DNA of 30,655 nt from JBBQQG01 sp038216175 (GTDB lineage: Bacteria > Patescibacteriota > Saccharimonadia > Saccharimonadales > OMJO01): contig JBBQQG010000010.1 in the NCBI GenBank assembly GCA_038216175.1, forward strand, positions 1 to 30,655. Direction: 5' to 3'. Shown here piece after piece: positions 1 through 7,238 of this stretch. Both the position numbers and the translations under genes were made by a program. Each line of letters starts with the position of its first letter. Position 1 is the stretch's first letter. The notes beneath the pieces are model-generated. The model was not told the origin of the DNA, searched no databases, and saw nothing but the letters and a program-made list of their open reading frames with translations.

Positions 1-107
1 GCTGTTTGGCACCTCGATGTCGGCTCATCTCATCCTGGAGGGGGAGCACCTTCCAAGGGTCCGGCTGTTCGCCGGTTAAAGAGGTACGTGAGCTGGGTTC
101 AGAACGT
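1..107 (+). rRNA. rrl: 23S rRNA, 3' part, exon upstream of intron (partial)
   Basis: This is domain V of 23S rRNA and includes the peptidyl-transferase loop. It matches my recollection of E. coli 23S from about position 2487 to 2593 without a length change (107 nt in both). The conserved CCTCGATGTCGG segment (A2503 region) and the A-loop GGCTGTTCGCC are visible. The 5' part of the gene lies before the window. The exon stops at AGAACGT, which in E. coli is followed directly by CGTGAGACAG; here those two pieces are separated by 529 nt. Confidence 0.97.
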
Positions 108-636
108 AAATTACATTGCGTTCTACCACTGTAAAGTGGTAAAGTATTGATGTACATCGCATCTAAAATACTAAATTCGACTAATATCGGTGAAACCCGA
201 ACTGAACATATCGAACGGTTCAGAGGGCAATACCGAGGGAAGACGAATTGTCCATGTTAAAAGAAGATAAGACCTAAATATTCAGAGTTTTGGTTATAAG
301 TCTGGATAGATTGTCTCTACTTAATCGCTAGTTAGTATTTAACTTATTAGTGGTTATGAGATAGTTGGTTTAAGCGAAGTGTTGATGTATCAACTTTTCG
401 GTATTCCTTTCTTCGACTCAAGAAGCAAATTATAATGCTTCTTGAATGAACATGGCATTCTGTCCCCGTAGAGACTGAGTCCGCCATTAAACCAGGCGGA
501 CGAGATAGGATTCTCAACCAGAGACCTATAATACGTCGACCCCGAACCGCATACATAGCGGAGGGAGAAGATATAGTCCGTGCCATCAGTAATGGTGGAT
601 AAGGTTTTGATATTGAACAAATCAAAACTGTACACG
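108..636 (+). ncRNA. Group I self-splicing intron in 23S rRNA (site L2593), no endonuclease ORF
   Basis: The insertion interrupts 23S between the equivalents of E. coli U2593 and C2594. Visible core elements are: P1, exon AGAACGT pairing with the guide GCGTTCT at 118-124 and giving the expected U-G wobble at the splice site; a P2 hairpin at 124-141; P3, TCGAC 177-181 with GTCGA 535-539; P4, TCGGT 187-191 with ACCGA 232-236; P7, GACCTATA 523-530 with TATAGTC 572-578 and one bulged C; and P8, CCGC 547-550 with GCGG 558-561. The canonical AAGATATAGTCC stretch is at 568-579. The intron ends in G636, the expected terminal guanosine. About 285 nt between P4 and P7 form an enlarged P6 region with several hairpins (for example 479-485 with 495-501). 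No plus-strand ORF of useful size is present, so this copy carries no homing endonuclease. L2593 is also the site of the C. reinhardtii chloroplast intron that encodes I-CreI. I did not assign a subgroup. Confidence 0.93.
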
Positions 637-930
637 CGTGAGACAGTTCGGTTTATATCCGCTGTGGACAATAGGAAATTTGAGAGAATTTGCCCCTAGT
701 ACGAGAGGACCGGGGTGAACGCACCGCTGGTGTACCAATTGTTCTACCAAGAGCATTGTTGGGTAGCTATGTGCGGACCAGATAAGCGCTGAAAGCATAT
801 TAAGCGCGAAACTGACCTCAAGATTAGATTTCCCTATGAGGACCCTGAAAGACGATCAGGTTGATAGGCGCAAGGTGGAAGTGCGGTAACGTATGGAGCC
901 GAAGCGTACTAATAGTCCCATCGACTTTTT
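637..930 (+). rRNA. rrl: 23S rRNA, 3' terminal exon
   Basis: This resumes at CGTGAGACAGTTCGG, the E. coli 2594 equivalent, and contains the sarcin-ricin loop AGTACGAGAGGACC near 698-711, the target of EF-G and EF-Tu. The conserved CGTACTAAT close to the 3' end is at 905-913. The 3' end is placed at about 930 by analogy with the distance from ACTAAT to the end in E. coli, so the last few bases are uncertain. I see no second insertion in this exon. Confidence 0.95.
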
Positions 931-935
931 ATGAG

Positions 936-968
936 CTATGAGAGAAAACTTTTGGTTTTCACTCATAG
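936..968 (+). other. Hairpin in the 23S-5S spacer
   Basis: CTATGAG-GAAAAC pairs with GTTTTC-CTCATAG, a long stem with one A-A mismatch and a tiny loop. It sits just after the mature 23S end, so a role as an RNase III-type processing signal is plausible. The rest of the spacer up to 1090 holds no tRNA and no other element I can recognise. Confidence 0.6.
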
Positions 969-1090
969 TTTGTGCAGTTGACTAGTTATTGGTGTGACCA
1001 AAGTGGTTCATCAACGTTTGTTTTAACATCTCATTTTTCTAGCACTTTATGGACTTCGACAATACAAATTTATTTTATATATTTGCATAG

Positions 1091-1202
1091 TCGGTGCCCA
1101 TAGCGCGAGGGCAACACCTGTTCCCATCCCGAACACAGCAGTTAAGCCTCGCAGCGGTTACAATACTTGGGGTTCACCCCTGGGAAAATAGCACGGTGCC
1201 GA
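1091..1202 (+). rRNA. rrf: 5S rRNA
   Basis: The terminal helix is TCGGTGCC at 1091-1098 with GGTGCCGA at 1195-1202, eight pairs including two G-U wobbles. The conserved interior CCCATCCCGAACACAGCAGTTAAG is spread over about 1122-1146. The length of about 112 nt is at the short end for bacteria. Exact ends are set by the helix and may be off by 1-2 nt. It is co-transcribed downstream of 23S and followed at once by a terminator. Confidence 0.95.
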
Positions 1203-1211
1203 ATTATAGTT

Positions 1212-1240
1212 AAACCAGCCGAAAGGCTGGTTTTTCTTTT
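1212..1240 (+). terminator. Rho-independent terminator of the rRNA operon
   Basis: AACCAGCC, loop GAAA, GGCTGGTT, then TTTCTTTT. This is a GNRA-capped eight-pair stem with a T-run, starting ten bases after the 5S end. It is a textbook intrinsic terminator. Confidence 0.95.
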
Positions 1241-1296
1241 AAAAAATTGTTTTAGTTTAGCTGTAAGCAGTTGTTGGCTTATACTTGTTAATAATT

Positions 1297-2514
1297 ATGG
1301 TTGGGCTGAAACTAAAAAATCGAAATATTATTGTAATTGTTGTTTTGATTGCTCTACTGATTATTATTTCAACAATTATATTGAGAGAACTTAGGTACTT
1401 ATCACCTAAGGATATTTCTAAGAGTTCCTCTAATAATACAAATAATGCAGTTCAGCCAGATTTTAGCAGTATCGATCAATACCATGTCTTATTTGGGACG
1501 ATAGAGTCTAGCAATACTAATGTAATTAGTGATGTTAATAGTATTGAAACTCATCTTGGGCGTAAATTAGATATAGTCCGGGTATCTTACAATTCATGGC
1601 AAAGTGTTCTAGATTGGGCCCATTCATCTGGGCCGCTGACTAATAAGGCTGAATATCAGATCTCACTAGCTGGTAGAATACCTCAAATAGTCGTAACGGT
1701 GCCTGAAAATTGGAATAGTATGTCTTTTGCACTACATAACCAAGGTTCGGGCAGAAGAAATGAAGTAGATCTATTCGCTAAAAATCTACAAAATTATATG
1801 CCAGGACCATTTCTACTGACAATAAATGATATGCCGGAAAATATTCGAAATGATTCACAGGGTAATAGTCCTCAGGATTATACCGATATGCAGTGTGCTT
1901 TTTATCAGGTTTTTAAGAACGATTCGGTTACGAAATCAAAATTTGTATACGAAACATCAAACGTTTTATACGGAAACAAAGCAGATACAGGTGCACGCTT
2001 CTACCCGGGAGATCAATGTACTGATTGGATCTCCGCTCAGGTTAGTAGTTTTGAAAAAGATATGTCTGGCAATTTAAAAAGTCTTGCCCAAAATATAAAA
2101 GTTGACAACCCTGATGATATGAAATGGTATGATTGGGCAATAAAAGACTGGAGCGGTGATGGCTCTAGTTTCAATAATCCGACGCGCTACGGTGTAGTAA
2201 CTGATTTAAATGGTAAACAAGAGACTAAAATAGCTAAAGGCAATAAACCACTGATGATTTCAATATTAATGCCAAAAAACAGTTTAGTTTCTGACAAACA
2301 AAAGTCAGACTTTATATCAAGTGCCAGGACCGACCTGCCGTCAGTGTTAACCAGCATTAAAGCAGTTGAATATGCCGATACTAATGATTTTACAAGCATG
2401 TCTTTTCAAGCCTGGAAGGGGCTGTCGTTAACTGATTATAGTAATGTTTCAAAATCACTAATTGACAGTGATGTTAGCAGTCCGGGCGCTAAAAAACGTT
2501 TCACATTATTATAA
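1297..2514 (+). CDS. Membrane-anchored GH26-like (beta-mannanase fold) protein, probably non-catalytic
   Basis: This is a 405-aa protein with an N-terminal membrane segment (residues about 10-29) and an extracytoplasmic body. Spaced motifs resemble GH26-like TIM-barrel proteins: LGRKLDIVRVSYNSW (87-101), GRIPQIVV (126-133), GNSPQDY (189-195), YPGDQCTDWI (236-245), KPLMIS (317-322) and IKAVEYAD (354-361). Where active family members have the acid/base HEMN, this protein has NDMP (177-180). The strand that normally carries the nucleophile Glu reads ISILMPKN (321-328). Both catalytic Glu therefore look lost, suggesting a carbohydrate-binding or structural role; that is inference. Start choice: a TATACT at 1280-1285 overlaps the possible TTG start at 1285, so ATG 1297 is preferred, giving a very short leader. 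No Shine-Dalgarno is seen. The gene is a single transcription unit between two terminators or promoters. Confidence 0.72.
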   Translation: MVGLKLKNRNIIVIVVLIALLIIISTIILRELRYLSPKDISKSSSNNTNNAVQPDFSSIDQYHVLFGTIESSNTNVISDVNSIETHLGRKLDIVRVSYNSWQSVLDWAHSSGPLTNKAEYQISLAGRIPQIVVTVPENWNSMSFALHNQGSGRRNEVDLFAKNLQNYMPGPFLLTINDMPENIRNDSQGNSPQDYTDMQCAFYQVFKNDSVTKSKFVYETSNVLYGNKADTGARFYPGDQCTDWISAQVSSFEKDMSGNLKSLAQNIKVDNPDDMKWYDWAIKDWSGDGSSFNNPTRYGVVTDLNGKQETKIAKGNKPLMISILMPKNSLVSDKQKSDFISSARTDLPSVLTSIKAVEYADTNDFTSMSFQAWKGLSLTDYSNVSKSLIDSDVSSPGAKKRFTLL

Positions 2515-2559
2515 AAATTGGACCAAATTAAACTGGGTAAGATCATTTAAAAAATAAAA

Positions 2560-2588
2560 TTGACATACTGGTTATGTAGTGATATTAT
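2560..2588 (+). promoter_or_regulatory. Sigma70-type promoter for the KGG gene
   Basis: TTGACA at 2560-2565, a 17-bp spacer, and TATTAT at 2583-2588. The predicted transcription start is about 2595, roughly 85 nt before the KGG start codon. The transcript would begin at a small hairpin (ACTTC with GAAGT, about 2596-2609). Confidence 0.85.
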
Positions 2589-2617
2589 AAACATAACTTC
2601 GTAGGAAGTAACAGAGG

Positions 2618-2648
2618 GTTTTCTAACTATTGTTAGAAAACTTTTTTG
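2618..2648 (+). terminator. Terminator-like hairpin between promoter and KGG gene (possible attenuator)
   Basis: GTTTTCTAAC (2618-2627), loop TATT, GTTAGAAAAC (2632-2641), then TTTTTTG. It is a perfect ten-pair stem with a T-run. It lies downstream of the promoter at 2560-2588 and upstream of the coding start, with only about 16 nt before the Shine-Dalgarno. Transcripts reaching the gene must read through it unless another promoter exists. Confidence 0.8.
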
Positions 2649-2679
2649 TTTCTTATAAGTAATTAAAGGAGGCTATGAC

Positions 2680-2877
2680 ATGGCTGGAACAAAAGCAGGC
2701 GGCCGCGCAGCGGCTGCAACTAACAAAGCAAAGTACGGTGCTGATTTTTATTCAAAAATTGGTGCTAAAGGCGGAACATTAGGTAAAACTGGTGGATTCT
2801 ATGCTAACCGTGAATTAGCACGAATTGCCGGCGCTAAGGGCGGCCGAATTTCTCGACGTACTAAAAAGTCTATATAA
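2680..2877 (+). CDS. Small KGG-repeat (GsiB/Con-10-like) stress-type protein
   Basis: This is a 65-aa, very basic, Gly/Ala-rich protein. It contains KIGAKGG (31-37 region) and IAGAKGGR (49-56 region) repeats, the pattern of the stress-induced KGG family (general stress protein GsiB, conidiation protein 10), thought to be hydrophilic, disordered, protective proteins. The start is fixed by a perfect AAAGGAGG at 2665-2672, seven nt before ATG, the strongest ribosome binding site in the window, so high expression is likely when the leader is read through. It stands alone between its leader terminator and a downstream terminator. The precise role in this organism is unknown. Confidence 0.8.
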   Translation: MAGTKAGGRAAAATNKAKYGADFYSKIGAKGGTLGKTGGFYANRELARIAGAKGGRISRRTKKSI

Positions 2878-2890
2878 TTCTTTTATAGAA

Positions 2891-3400
2891 TTATCTAAAA
2901 GTCGTTGTATGAGTTTTCTCAAGCAGCGACTTTTTTAATACTCCTGTTTTCGATCGACGATAAGGCCGACAAAATCTCGATAGACTTACGCTCCAAGTGC
3001 TATTACAGTTATAACATCTATAGTTTTGAGGTAATTCCTGTAGGCTAGCTATACCGCATTTAGGGCAGGTGCTTCTTTGATGTAGCCAGTCACGGTAAGT
3101 ATCTAAGCAGTCCTGAATATGATCTTCATCTATGACAATACCGAAGATTACTGCGAGATCCTTAGCCTGGGACCATGCTTCAGTTTCTAGAAGTAGCAAT
3201 CCAATGTCTGAATTATATTCGGTGTGATTTAAGATAGCATGACCGGTTTCGTGAAGTAGCGACCAGATTGATACCTCATCGCTAAACTTAGATTTATCAA
3301 ACAGGATTGTCCGTGTCTTCGGCGACCAGCAAAAAGTCGAACTGGGTTTAAAACTAATATCTGGGATTTGAGTTGATAGTTTAGTGAGTATTTCTTCCAT
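2891..3400 (-). CDS. HExxH (ImmA/IrrE-like) metallopeptidase-type protein with C-terminal zinc ribbon
   Basis: This is a 169-aa protein. HETGH at 50-54 is a zinc metallopeptidase motif on a predicted helix; a following Glu around 72-74 (LETEAW) is in place to be the third ligand. C112/C115 and C129/C132 (CPKC and CYNC) form a C-terminal zinc ribbon. The layout resembles compact ImmA/IrrE-type domains, which often cleave or sense repressors, but the substrate is unknown. It starts inside the end of the ROK kinase gene (20-nt overlap), so the two are co-transcribed and probably translationally coupled. The last codons carry the terminator stem of the opposing KGG gene. The tail after the zinc ribbon is basic (RPYRRSK). 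Confidence 0.65.
   Translation of the reverse strand: MEEILTKLSTQIPDISFKPSSTFCWSPKTRTILFDKSKFSDEVSIWSLLHETGHAILNHTEYNSDIGLLLLETEAWSQAKDLAVIFGIVIDEDHIQDCLDTYRDWLHQRSTCPKCGIASLQELPQNYRCYNCNSTWSVSLSRFCRPYRRSKTGVLKKSLLEKTHTTTFR
2897..2936 (+). terminator. Terminator after the KGG gene, overlapping the end of the opposite gene
   Basis: AAAAGTCGTTG (2897-2907) pairs with CAGCGACTTTT (2924-2934) as an 11-pair stem with one G-U pair, and an inner GAG/CTC pairing in the loop; the T-run continues to 2936. It lies inside the last codons of the convergent minus-strand gene 2891-3400, so the C-terminal residues of that protein are encoded by the stem. It may work in both directions. Confidence 0.8.
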
Positions 3401-4202
3401 AATTCGGTTTCGTGATTAGGTAACATCCATATATTACAGCTTCTTCTGCTCTTTGTGCTTGAATTATCGGAGGTATTTTTACAAGCGGATTTTCGTATAT
3501 CTTAAGGTCTTCGTTTAAGCGGTCTTTGAATTTATCAAAATGACTTCCAACTCCGCCCCCAATAATAATAATTTCAGGTGTCAAAGTTGCAATTAATGTA
3601 ATAATGCCAAGTGCAATATTATGAGCAATAATATACCAGCTTTTAGGGTCAGTTATTTCGCTGGCTTTCTTGCCAAATTTTTTAACTATAGCTTTGCCTG
3701 AAGCAAAATCTTCCCAAGGCATTAACTTACCTCTATTGTCCATTAGCATTGAGCCAACCTCAGCATCCTCAAAGTCTGGGTCAATTATATCATCTATGAT
3801 AAGTCCTGATCCAATTCCGGTACTTATAGTTACGTATAGTACTTTTCTATACTCCTTTTTGACAATATCTGCTTCCGAGAGTCCGGCTAAATTTGCGTCA
3901 TTTTCAATTACTACAGGACTTTTAAATATTTTTTCGCAGTCGCTTTGTATTGTTACGTTATGCCATGGCAAGTTGCCAAATACTATTCCGATTCCGTGTT
4001 TTCTATCTATAAAACCAGGAACAGCCACTGCTGTTTTTGAAAAATCTTTTGTAGCTAATTTAGCAACAGAAATGGTCAATTCATTTATAAACTCATCGTA
4101 ATTTATCGGAGTTTGAAATTTCAGTTCTTCAACAACTTTTCCGGCGTCATTAAATACCGCAACAAGCGTTTTTGTACCCCCGATATCTACTGCGGCAATC
4201 AT
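3381..4202 (-). CDS. ROK-family sugar kinase (glucokinase-like)
   Basis: This 273-aa ROK protein would phosphorylate a hexose, most likely glucose or an amino sugar, in the cytoplasm. The phosphate-binding DIGGTKT is at 6-12, the catalytic Asp is in IENDAN (D102), and a second phosphate loop TISTGIGSG is at 125-133. The adenosine-contact GGGVGSH is near the C-terminus. The zinc-binding CxCGxxGC motif of most bacterial ROK kinases is absent: after EVGSM (148-152, normally ExGHM) the sequence has no cysteines. It is therefore a zinc-less variant or has shifted specificity. No Shine-Dalgarno is present; a weak TACACT ends seven nt before ATG, hinting at a leaderless start. It overlaps the downstream HExxH gene by 20 nt. 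Confidence 0.82.
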   Translation of the reverse strand: MIAAVDIGGTKTLVAVFNDAGKVVEELKFQTPINYDEFINELTISVAKLATKDFSKTAVAVPGFIDRKHGIGIVFGNLPWHNVTIQSDCEKIFKSPVVIENDANLAGLSEADIVKKEYRKVLYVTISTGIGSGLIIDDIIDPDFEDAEVGSMLMDNRGKLMPWEDFASGKAIVKKFGKKASEITDPKSWYIIAHNIALGIITLIATLTPEIIIIGGGVGSHFDKFKDRLNEDLKIYENPLVKIPPIIQAQRAEEAVIYGCYLITKPNYGRNTH

Positions 4203-4240
4203 TGATCCTAGTGTAGCATATTAAACTTACGTTTTACTCT

Positions 4241-4269
4241 TTGACGAGATGCACTTTAACAGATATAAT
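4241..4269 (+). promoter_or_regulatory. Promoter of rpsA-infB
   Basis: TTGACG at 4241-4246, a 17-bp spacer, and a consensus TATAAT at 4264-4269. The predicted start near 4276 leaves a 60-nt leader with a strong Shine-Dalgarno AAGGAGG at 4318-4324. Confidence 0.88.
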
Positions 4270-4335
4270 AGATATTAAGACTGATCGGATTAACAACTCA
4301 AGGGTTGCCGCAGCAATAAGGAGGCATGTTATATC

Positions 4336-5403
4336 ATGTCGAAAACAAGTTCCGTCACTATGGATGAACTCCTAGCTTCCAGTGACATTAAACAATTGAA
4401 AACAGGAGATGTAGTTGAAGGCATCGTCAACTCTGTTAGAAAGCATGAAATCTGGATAGATTTAGGTGCTAGCGGTGTTGGTGTAGTCATGAGACGAGAA
4501 GTTAGCCAAGGCACACCGTTAGTTGAGGGTCAGACTATAGTTACAAGCGTTGTCGATCCTGAAATGGATGAAGGCTATGCACTTTTGAGTATGAGACGGG
4601 CCGCAAAAGACCGTGGCTGGGACGAGCTCCAAAGAGTATTCGATGATCAGGAAATAATTGAGATTTCACCCTACGATGCAAATCGCGGCGGACTATTAGT
4701 CGAATTAGAAGGTATACGGGGATTTTTACCAGTTTCACAGCTGGCAGCAGGCCATTATCCAAGAGTGTCGGGTGCTGACAAAGATGAAATTTTGCAGAAA
4801 CTGAATCAACTGACAAATCAGGTACTCCGCGTAAGAATATTGGATGTCAGTCGCAAAGACAATAAACTTATATTCTCTGAAAAAGAAGCAGTCAAAGATG
4901 ATATGCAGGCAAGGTTCTCCGAGCTTAAGGTCGGAGATGAAGTATCAGGTGTAGTTACTGGAGTTATAGATTTCGGAGCATTTGTAAATGTTGACGGAAT
5001 TGAGGGCTTAATCCATATTTCTGAGATATCGTGGGAAAGAGTAGAGAATCCGAGAGACTACATCAAAACTGGTGAAAAAGTAAAGGCTAAGATTATCGCG
5101 ATAGATAAAGACCGATTAAGCCTAAGTCTAAAACAAATGCAGGAAGATCCTTGGCTACAAGAAGTTAAAGCATTTAAAAAGGGCGACGTGGTTGAAGGCA
5201 AAGTTACTCGAATTACTCCTTTTGGTGCATTTGTTCAGCTAAGTTCTGCTGTAGAAGCATTAGTCCACGTGAGTGAGATGAGCAAAGAGGAAGGTGTTGA
5301 TCCTGAAAAGATTTTCCAATTAAACGAAAAGAAGAAATTTAAAGTTCTCGAAATAGATACCGAAGGACGCAAGATCGCCCTTAGCCTTAAAGACGCTAAA
5401 TAG
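4336..5403 (+). CDS. rpsA: Ribosomal protein bS1-like, four S1 domains
   Basis: This 355-aa protein binds mRNA on the 30S subunit and helps start translation. Four OB-fold S1 repeats can be seen: about 18-86 (starts LKTGDVVEGIV), a diverged second around 105-175 (RGFLPVSQL), about 193-261 (VGDEVSGVVTG, DFGAFV, GLIHISEIS) and about 278-351 (KGDVVEGKVTR, PFGAFV, ALVHVSEMS). It is shorter than the six-domain E. coli S1 (557 aa) and resembles the four-domain proteins of Firmicutes and Actinobacteria. Start ATG 4336 is set by AAGGAGG eleven nt upstream. infB follows after 54 nt with its own Shine-Dalgarno and no visible promoter, so the two probably form an operon. Confidence 0.9.
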   Translation: MSKTSSVTMDELLASSDIKQLKTGDVVEGIVNSVRKHEIWIDLGASGVGVVMRREVSQGTPLVEGQTIVTSVVDPEMDEGYALLSMRRAAKDRGWDELQRVFDDQEIIEISPYDANRGGLLVELEGIRGFLPVSQLAAGHYPRVSGADKDEILQKLNQLTNQVLRVRILDVSRKDNKLIFSEKEAVKDDMQARFSELKVGDEVSGVVTGVIDFGAFVNVDGIEGLIHISEISWERVENPRDYIKTGEKVKAKIIAIDKDRLSLSLKQMQEDPWLQEVKAFKKGDVVEGKVTRITPFGAFVQLSSAVEALVHVSEMSKEEGVDPEKIFQLNEKKKFKVLEIDTEGRKIALSLKDAK

Positions 5404-5457
5404 TTCTTATATGTAATTAACGCAGAACAGAGTATCTGCCAGGAAGGAGTGATCAAT

Positions 5458-7215
5458 ATGGCTACAAACATCGAAATTGACGATACGATCACTGTGGGCA
5501 ATCTGGCGGAGGAGTTAAAGATCCCTGTTACTAGGCTTATCACTGAGCTTATGAAAAATGGGGTCATGGCCACTGTTAACGAAAGAATTGATTTTGATAC
5601 TGCTCAGATAATAGTTACCGAAATGGGATTAGAGACAGAACTGGTAAAACGTACTGTCCAGCAAACTGCTCTACGAGAAAAACCCAAAATGAGTAGCAAA
5701 GCCGTCCCGAGACCTCCTGTCGTTGCGGTTATGGGGCACGTAGACCACGGTAAAACTAGTTTGCTCGACGCAATTAGGGGAGCATCAGTCGTAAAACAGG
5801 AAGCTGGTGGCATTACTCAGCATATTTCTGCATATCAGATTAAACAAGGCGACAGGTTGGTTACCTTTCTTGATACGCCGGGACATGAGGCATTTGCTGC
5901 CCTCAGAGAACACGGCGCACAGTTAACTGACTTAGTGATTATTGTAGTAGCGGCTGATGACGGTATTAAACCTCAGACTATAGAAGCTATAAGATTTGCC
6001 CGTAAAGCCGGTGTAAAAATGATTATAGCAATAAATAAAATCGATAAAGAGGGCGCTGATACCAACCGAATTAAGCAGCAATTATCCGAGCAGGATCTTT
6101 TAGTAGAAGAATGGGGCGGCGACACTGTAGTCGTAGAAGTTTCGGCAAAAACTGGCAACGGCATACCGGAACTACTTGATATGGTTTTGTTGGTTGCTGA
6201 CGTTGAGGATTTACGGGCCGATATCGATATACCGGCATCAGGTCTAATTATAGAGGCTCATATGGAACAAGGCAGAGGGCCAGTCGCGATTGCACTAATC
6301 GAAGCTGGACTTCTAAAACCTGGAGATTACATAGTAGCCGGTGGGACATATGCTCGTATCAGAAATTTGGAATCAACAGATGGCAAACCACTAAAAGTAG
6401 CCTCTCCATCAATGCCTGTAGTGATAACTGGTCTAAAGTCTCTTCCAGAATTTGCCGATGAATTTGTGGCTGTACATGATGAAAAAGTTGCCAGGGCACA
6501 GGCTAACCTAACAGGTAGTGAGCGCCAGTCAGCCAGTGGCAAATCTGATATTAACAGTTCAGAGCTAATTAGGATTATTAATAGAACAAATGAGTTAACA
6601 GAATTAAACATAATTGTAAAAGCAGACGTTCAGGGATCTCTGACTTCAGTAATCGATAGTTTAAAATCGCTTGATACCGATGAAGTTGCTATTAGGGTTG
6701 TAGGATCAGGAGTTGGCGCAGTAACTGAGAACGATGTTCATTTAGCTCATACAAGCCATGCCATCATATATGGTTTTAATGTTTCGATTCCAACCAGCAT
6801 AAAACAACACGCCAGCCGCGATAAAGTTAGTATTCGTTTGTTTAAAGTAATTTATGAGCTAATAGACGATGTTAAAAACGAACTTTCTAATCTTTTAGCA
6901 CCGGAAGTTGTAGAAACTGAGCTTGGTAGGCTAGTCGTACGTGGGATTTTTAAAACAACCAAAACTGAAGTCATTTGCGGGGGAGAAGTAACAAAAGGCA
7001 AACTTACTTATCCTGCAATCGGAAAGATACTTCACGAAGGTGAGCTTATAGTTGAAGTTGAGATTACCGGGCTAAAACGCGGGCCTCAGGATGCTAAAGA
7101 GGTAGTTGAAGGTGAAATGTGCGGATTATCATTTAAATCGATTTCCAAAGTTGATTTGCAGATAGGCGATCATATCGAATTTATAAAGCGTGAATTAGTT
7201 GAACGCTCGTTATAA
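5458..7215 (+). CDS. infB: Translation initiation factor IF-2
   Basis: This is a 585-aa GTPase that brings fMet-tRNA to the 30S subunit and promotes subunit joining. An IF2_N helical domain lies at about 10-60. The G domain has G1 GHVDHGKT (93-100), a G3 DTPGHEAF motif, G4 NKID and G5 SAK. Domains II, III and the fMet-tRNA-binding C-terminal domain follow (motif ITGLKRGPQDAKEV). It is much shorter than E. coli IF-2 (890 aa) because the long, variable N-terminal extension is missing. A GTG at 5449 would add three residues, but it lies within the Shine-Dalgarno AAGGAG (5444-5449); ATG 5458 at eight nt is the better start. Confidence 0.96.
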   Translation: MATNIEIDDTITVGNLAEELKIPVTRLITELMKNGVMATVNERIDFDTAQIIVTEMGLETELVKRTVQQTALREKPKMSSKAVPRPPVVAVMGHVDHGKTSLLDAIRGASVVKQEAGGITQHISAYQIKQGDRLVTFLDTPGHEAFAALREHGAQLTDLVIIVVAADDGIKPQTIEAIRFARKAGVKMIIAINKIDKEGADTNRIKQQLSEQDLLVEEWGGDTVVVEVSAKTGNGIPELLDMVLLVADVEDLRADIDIPASGLIIEAHMEQGRGPVAIALIEAGLLKPGDYIVAGGTYARIRNLESTDGKPLKVASPSMPVVITGLKSLPEFADEFVAVHDEKVARAQANLTGSERQSASGKSDINSSELIRIINRTNELTELNIIVKADVQGSLTSVIDSLKSLDTDEVAIRVVGSGVGAVTENDVHLAHTSHAIIYGFNVSIPTSIKQHASRDKVSIRLFKVIYELIDDVKNELSNLLAPEVVETELGRLVVRGIFKTTKTEVICGGEVTKGKLTYPAIGKILHEGELIVEVEITGLKRGPQDAKEVVEGEMCGLSFKSISKVDLQIGDHIEFIKRELVERSL

Positions 7216-7227
7216 TTATGGTATAAA
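7199..7227 (+). promoter_or_regulatory. Promoter inside the 3' end of infB
   Basis: TTGAAC at 7199-7204 (within the last infB codons), a 17-bp spacer, and TATAAA at 7222-7227. The predicted start at 7233-7234 is only about five nt before ATG 7239, so the downstream mRNA would be almost leaderless. Confidence 0.65.
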
Positions 7228-7238
7228 TACTCGATGCT

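Noticed and set aside
347..671. Minus-strand open frames of about 93 codons in the 23S intron
   Set aside because: One crosses the intron-exon border at 636/637 and both lie over group I core helices; no LAGLIDADG, HNH or GIY-YIG motif is visible, so neither is a homing endonuclease.
1167..1394. Open frame of 75 codons beginning in 5S rRNA
   Set aside because: It overlaps 5S rRNA, the terminator and the start of the GH26-like gene in another frame.
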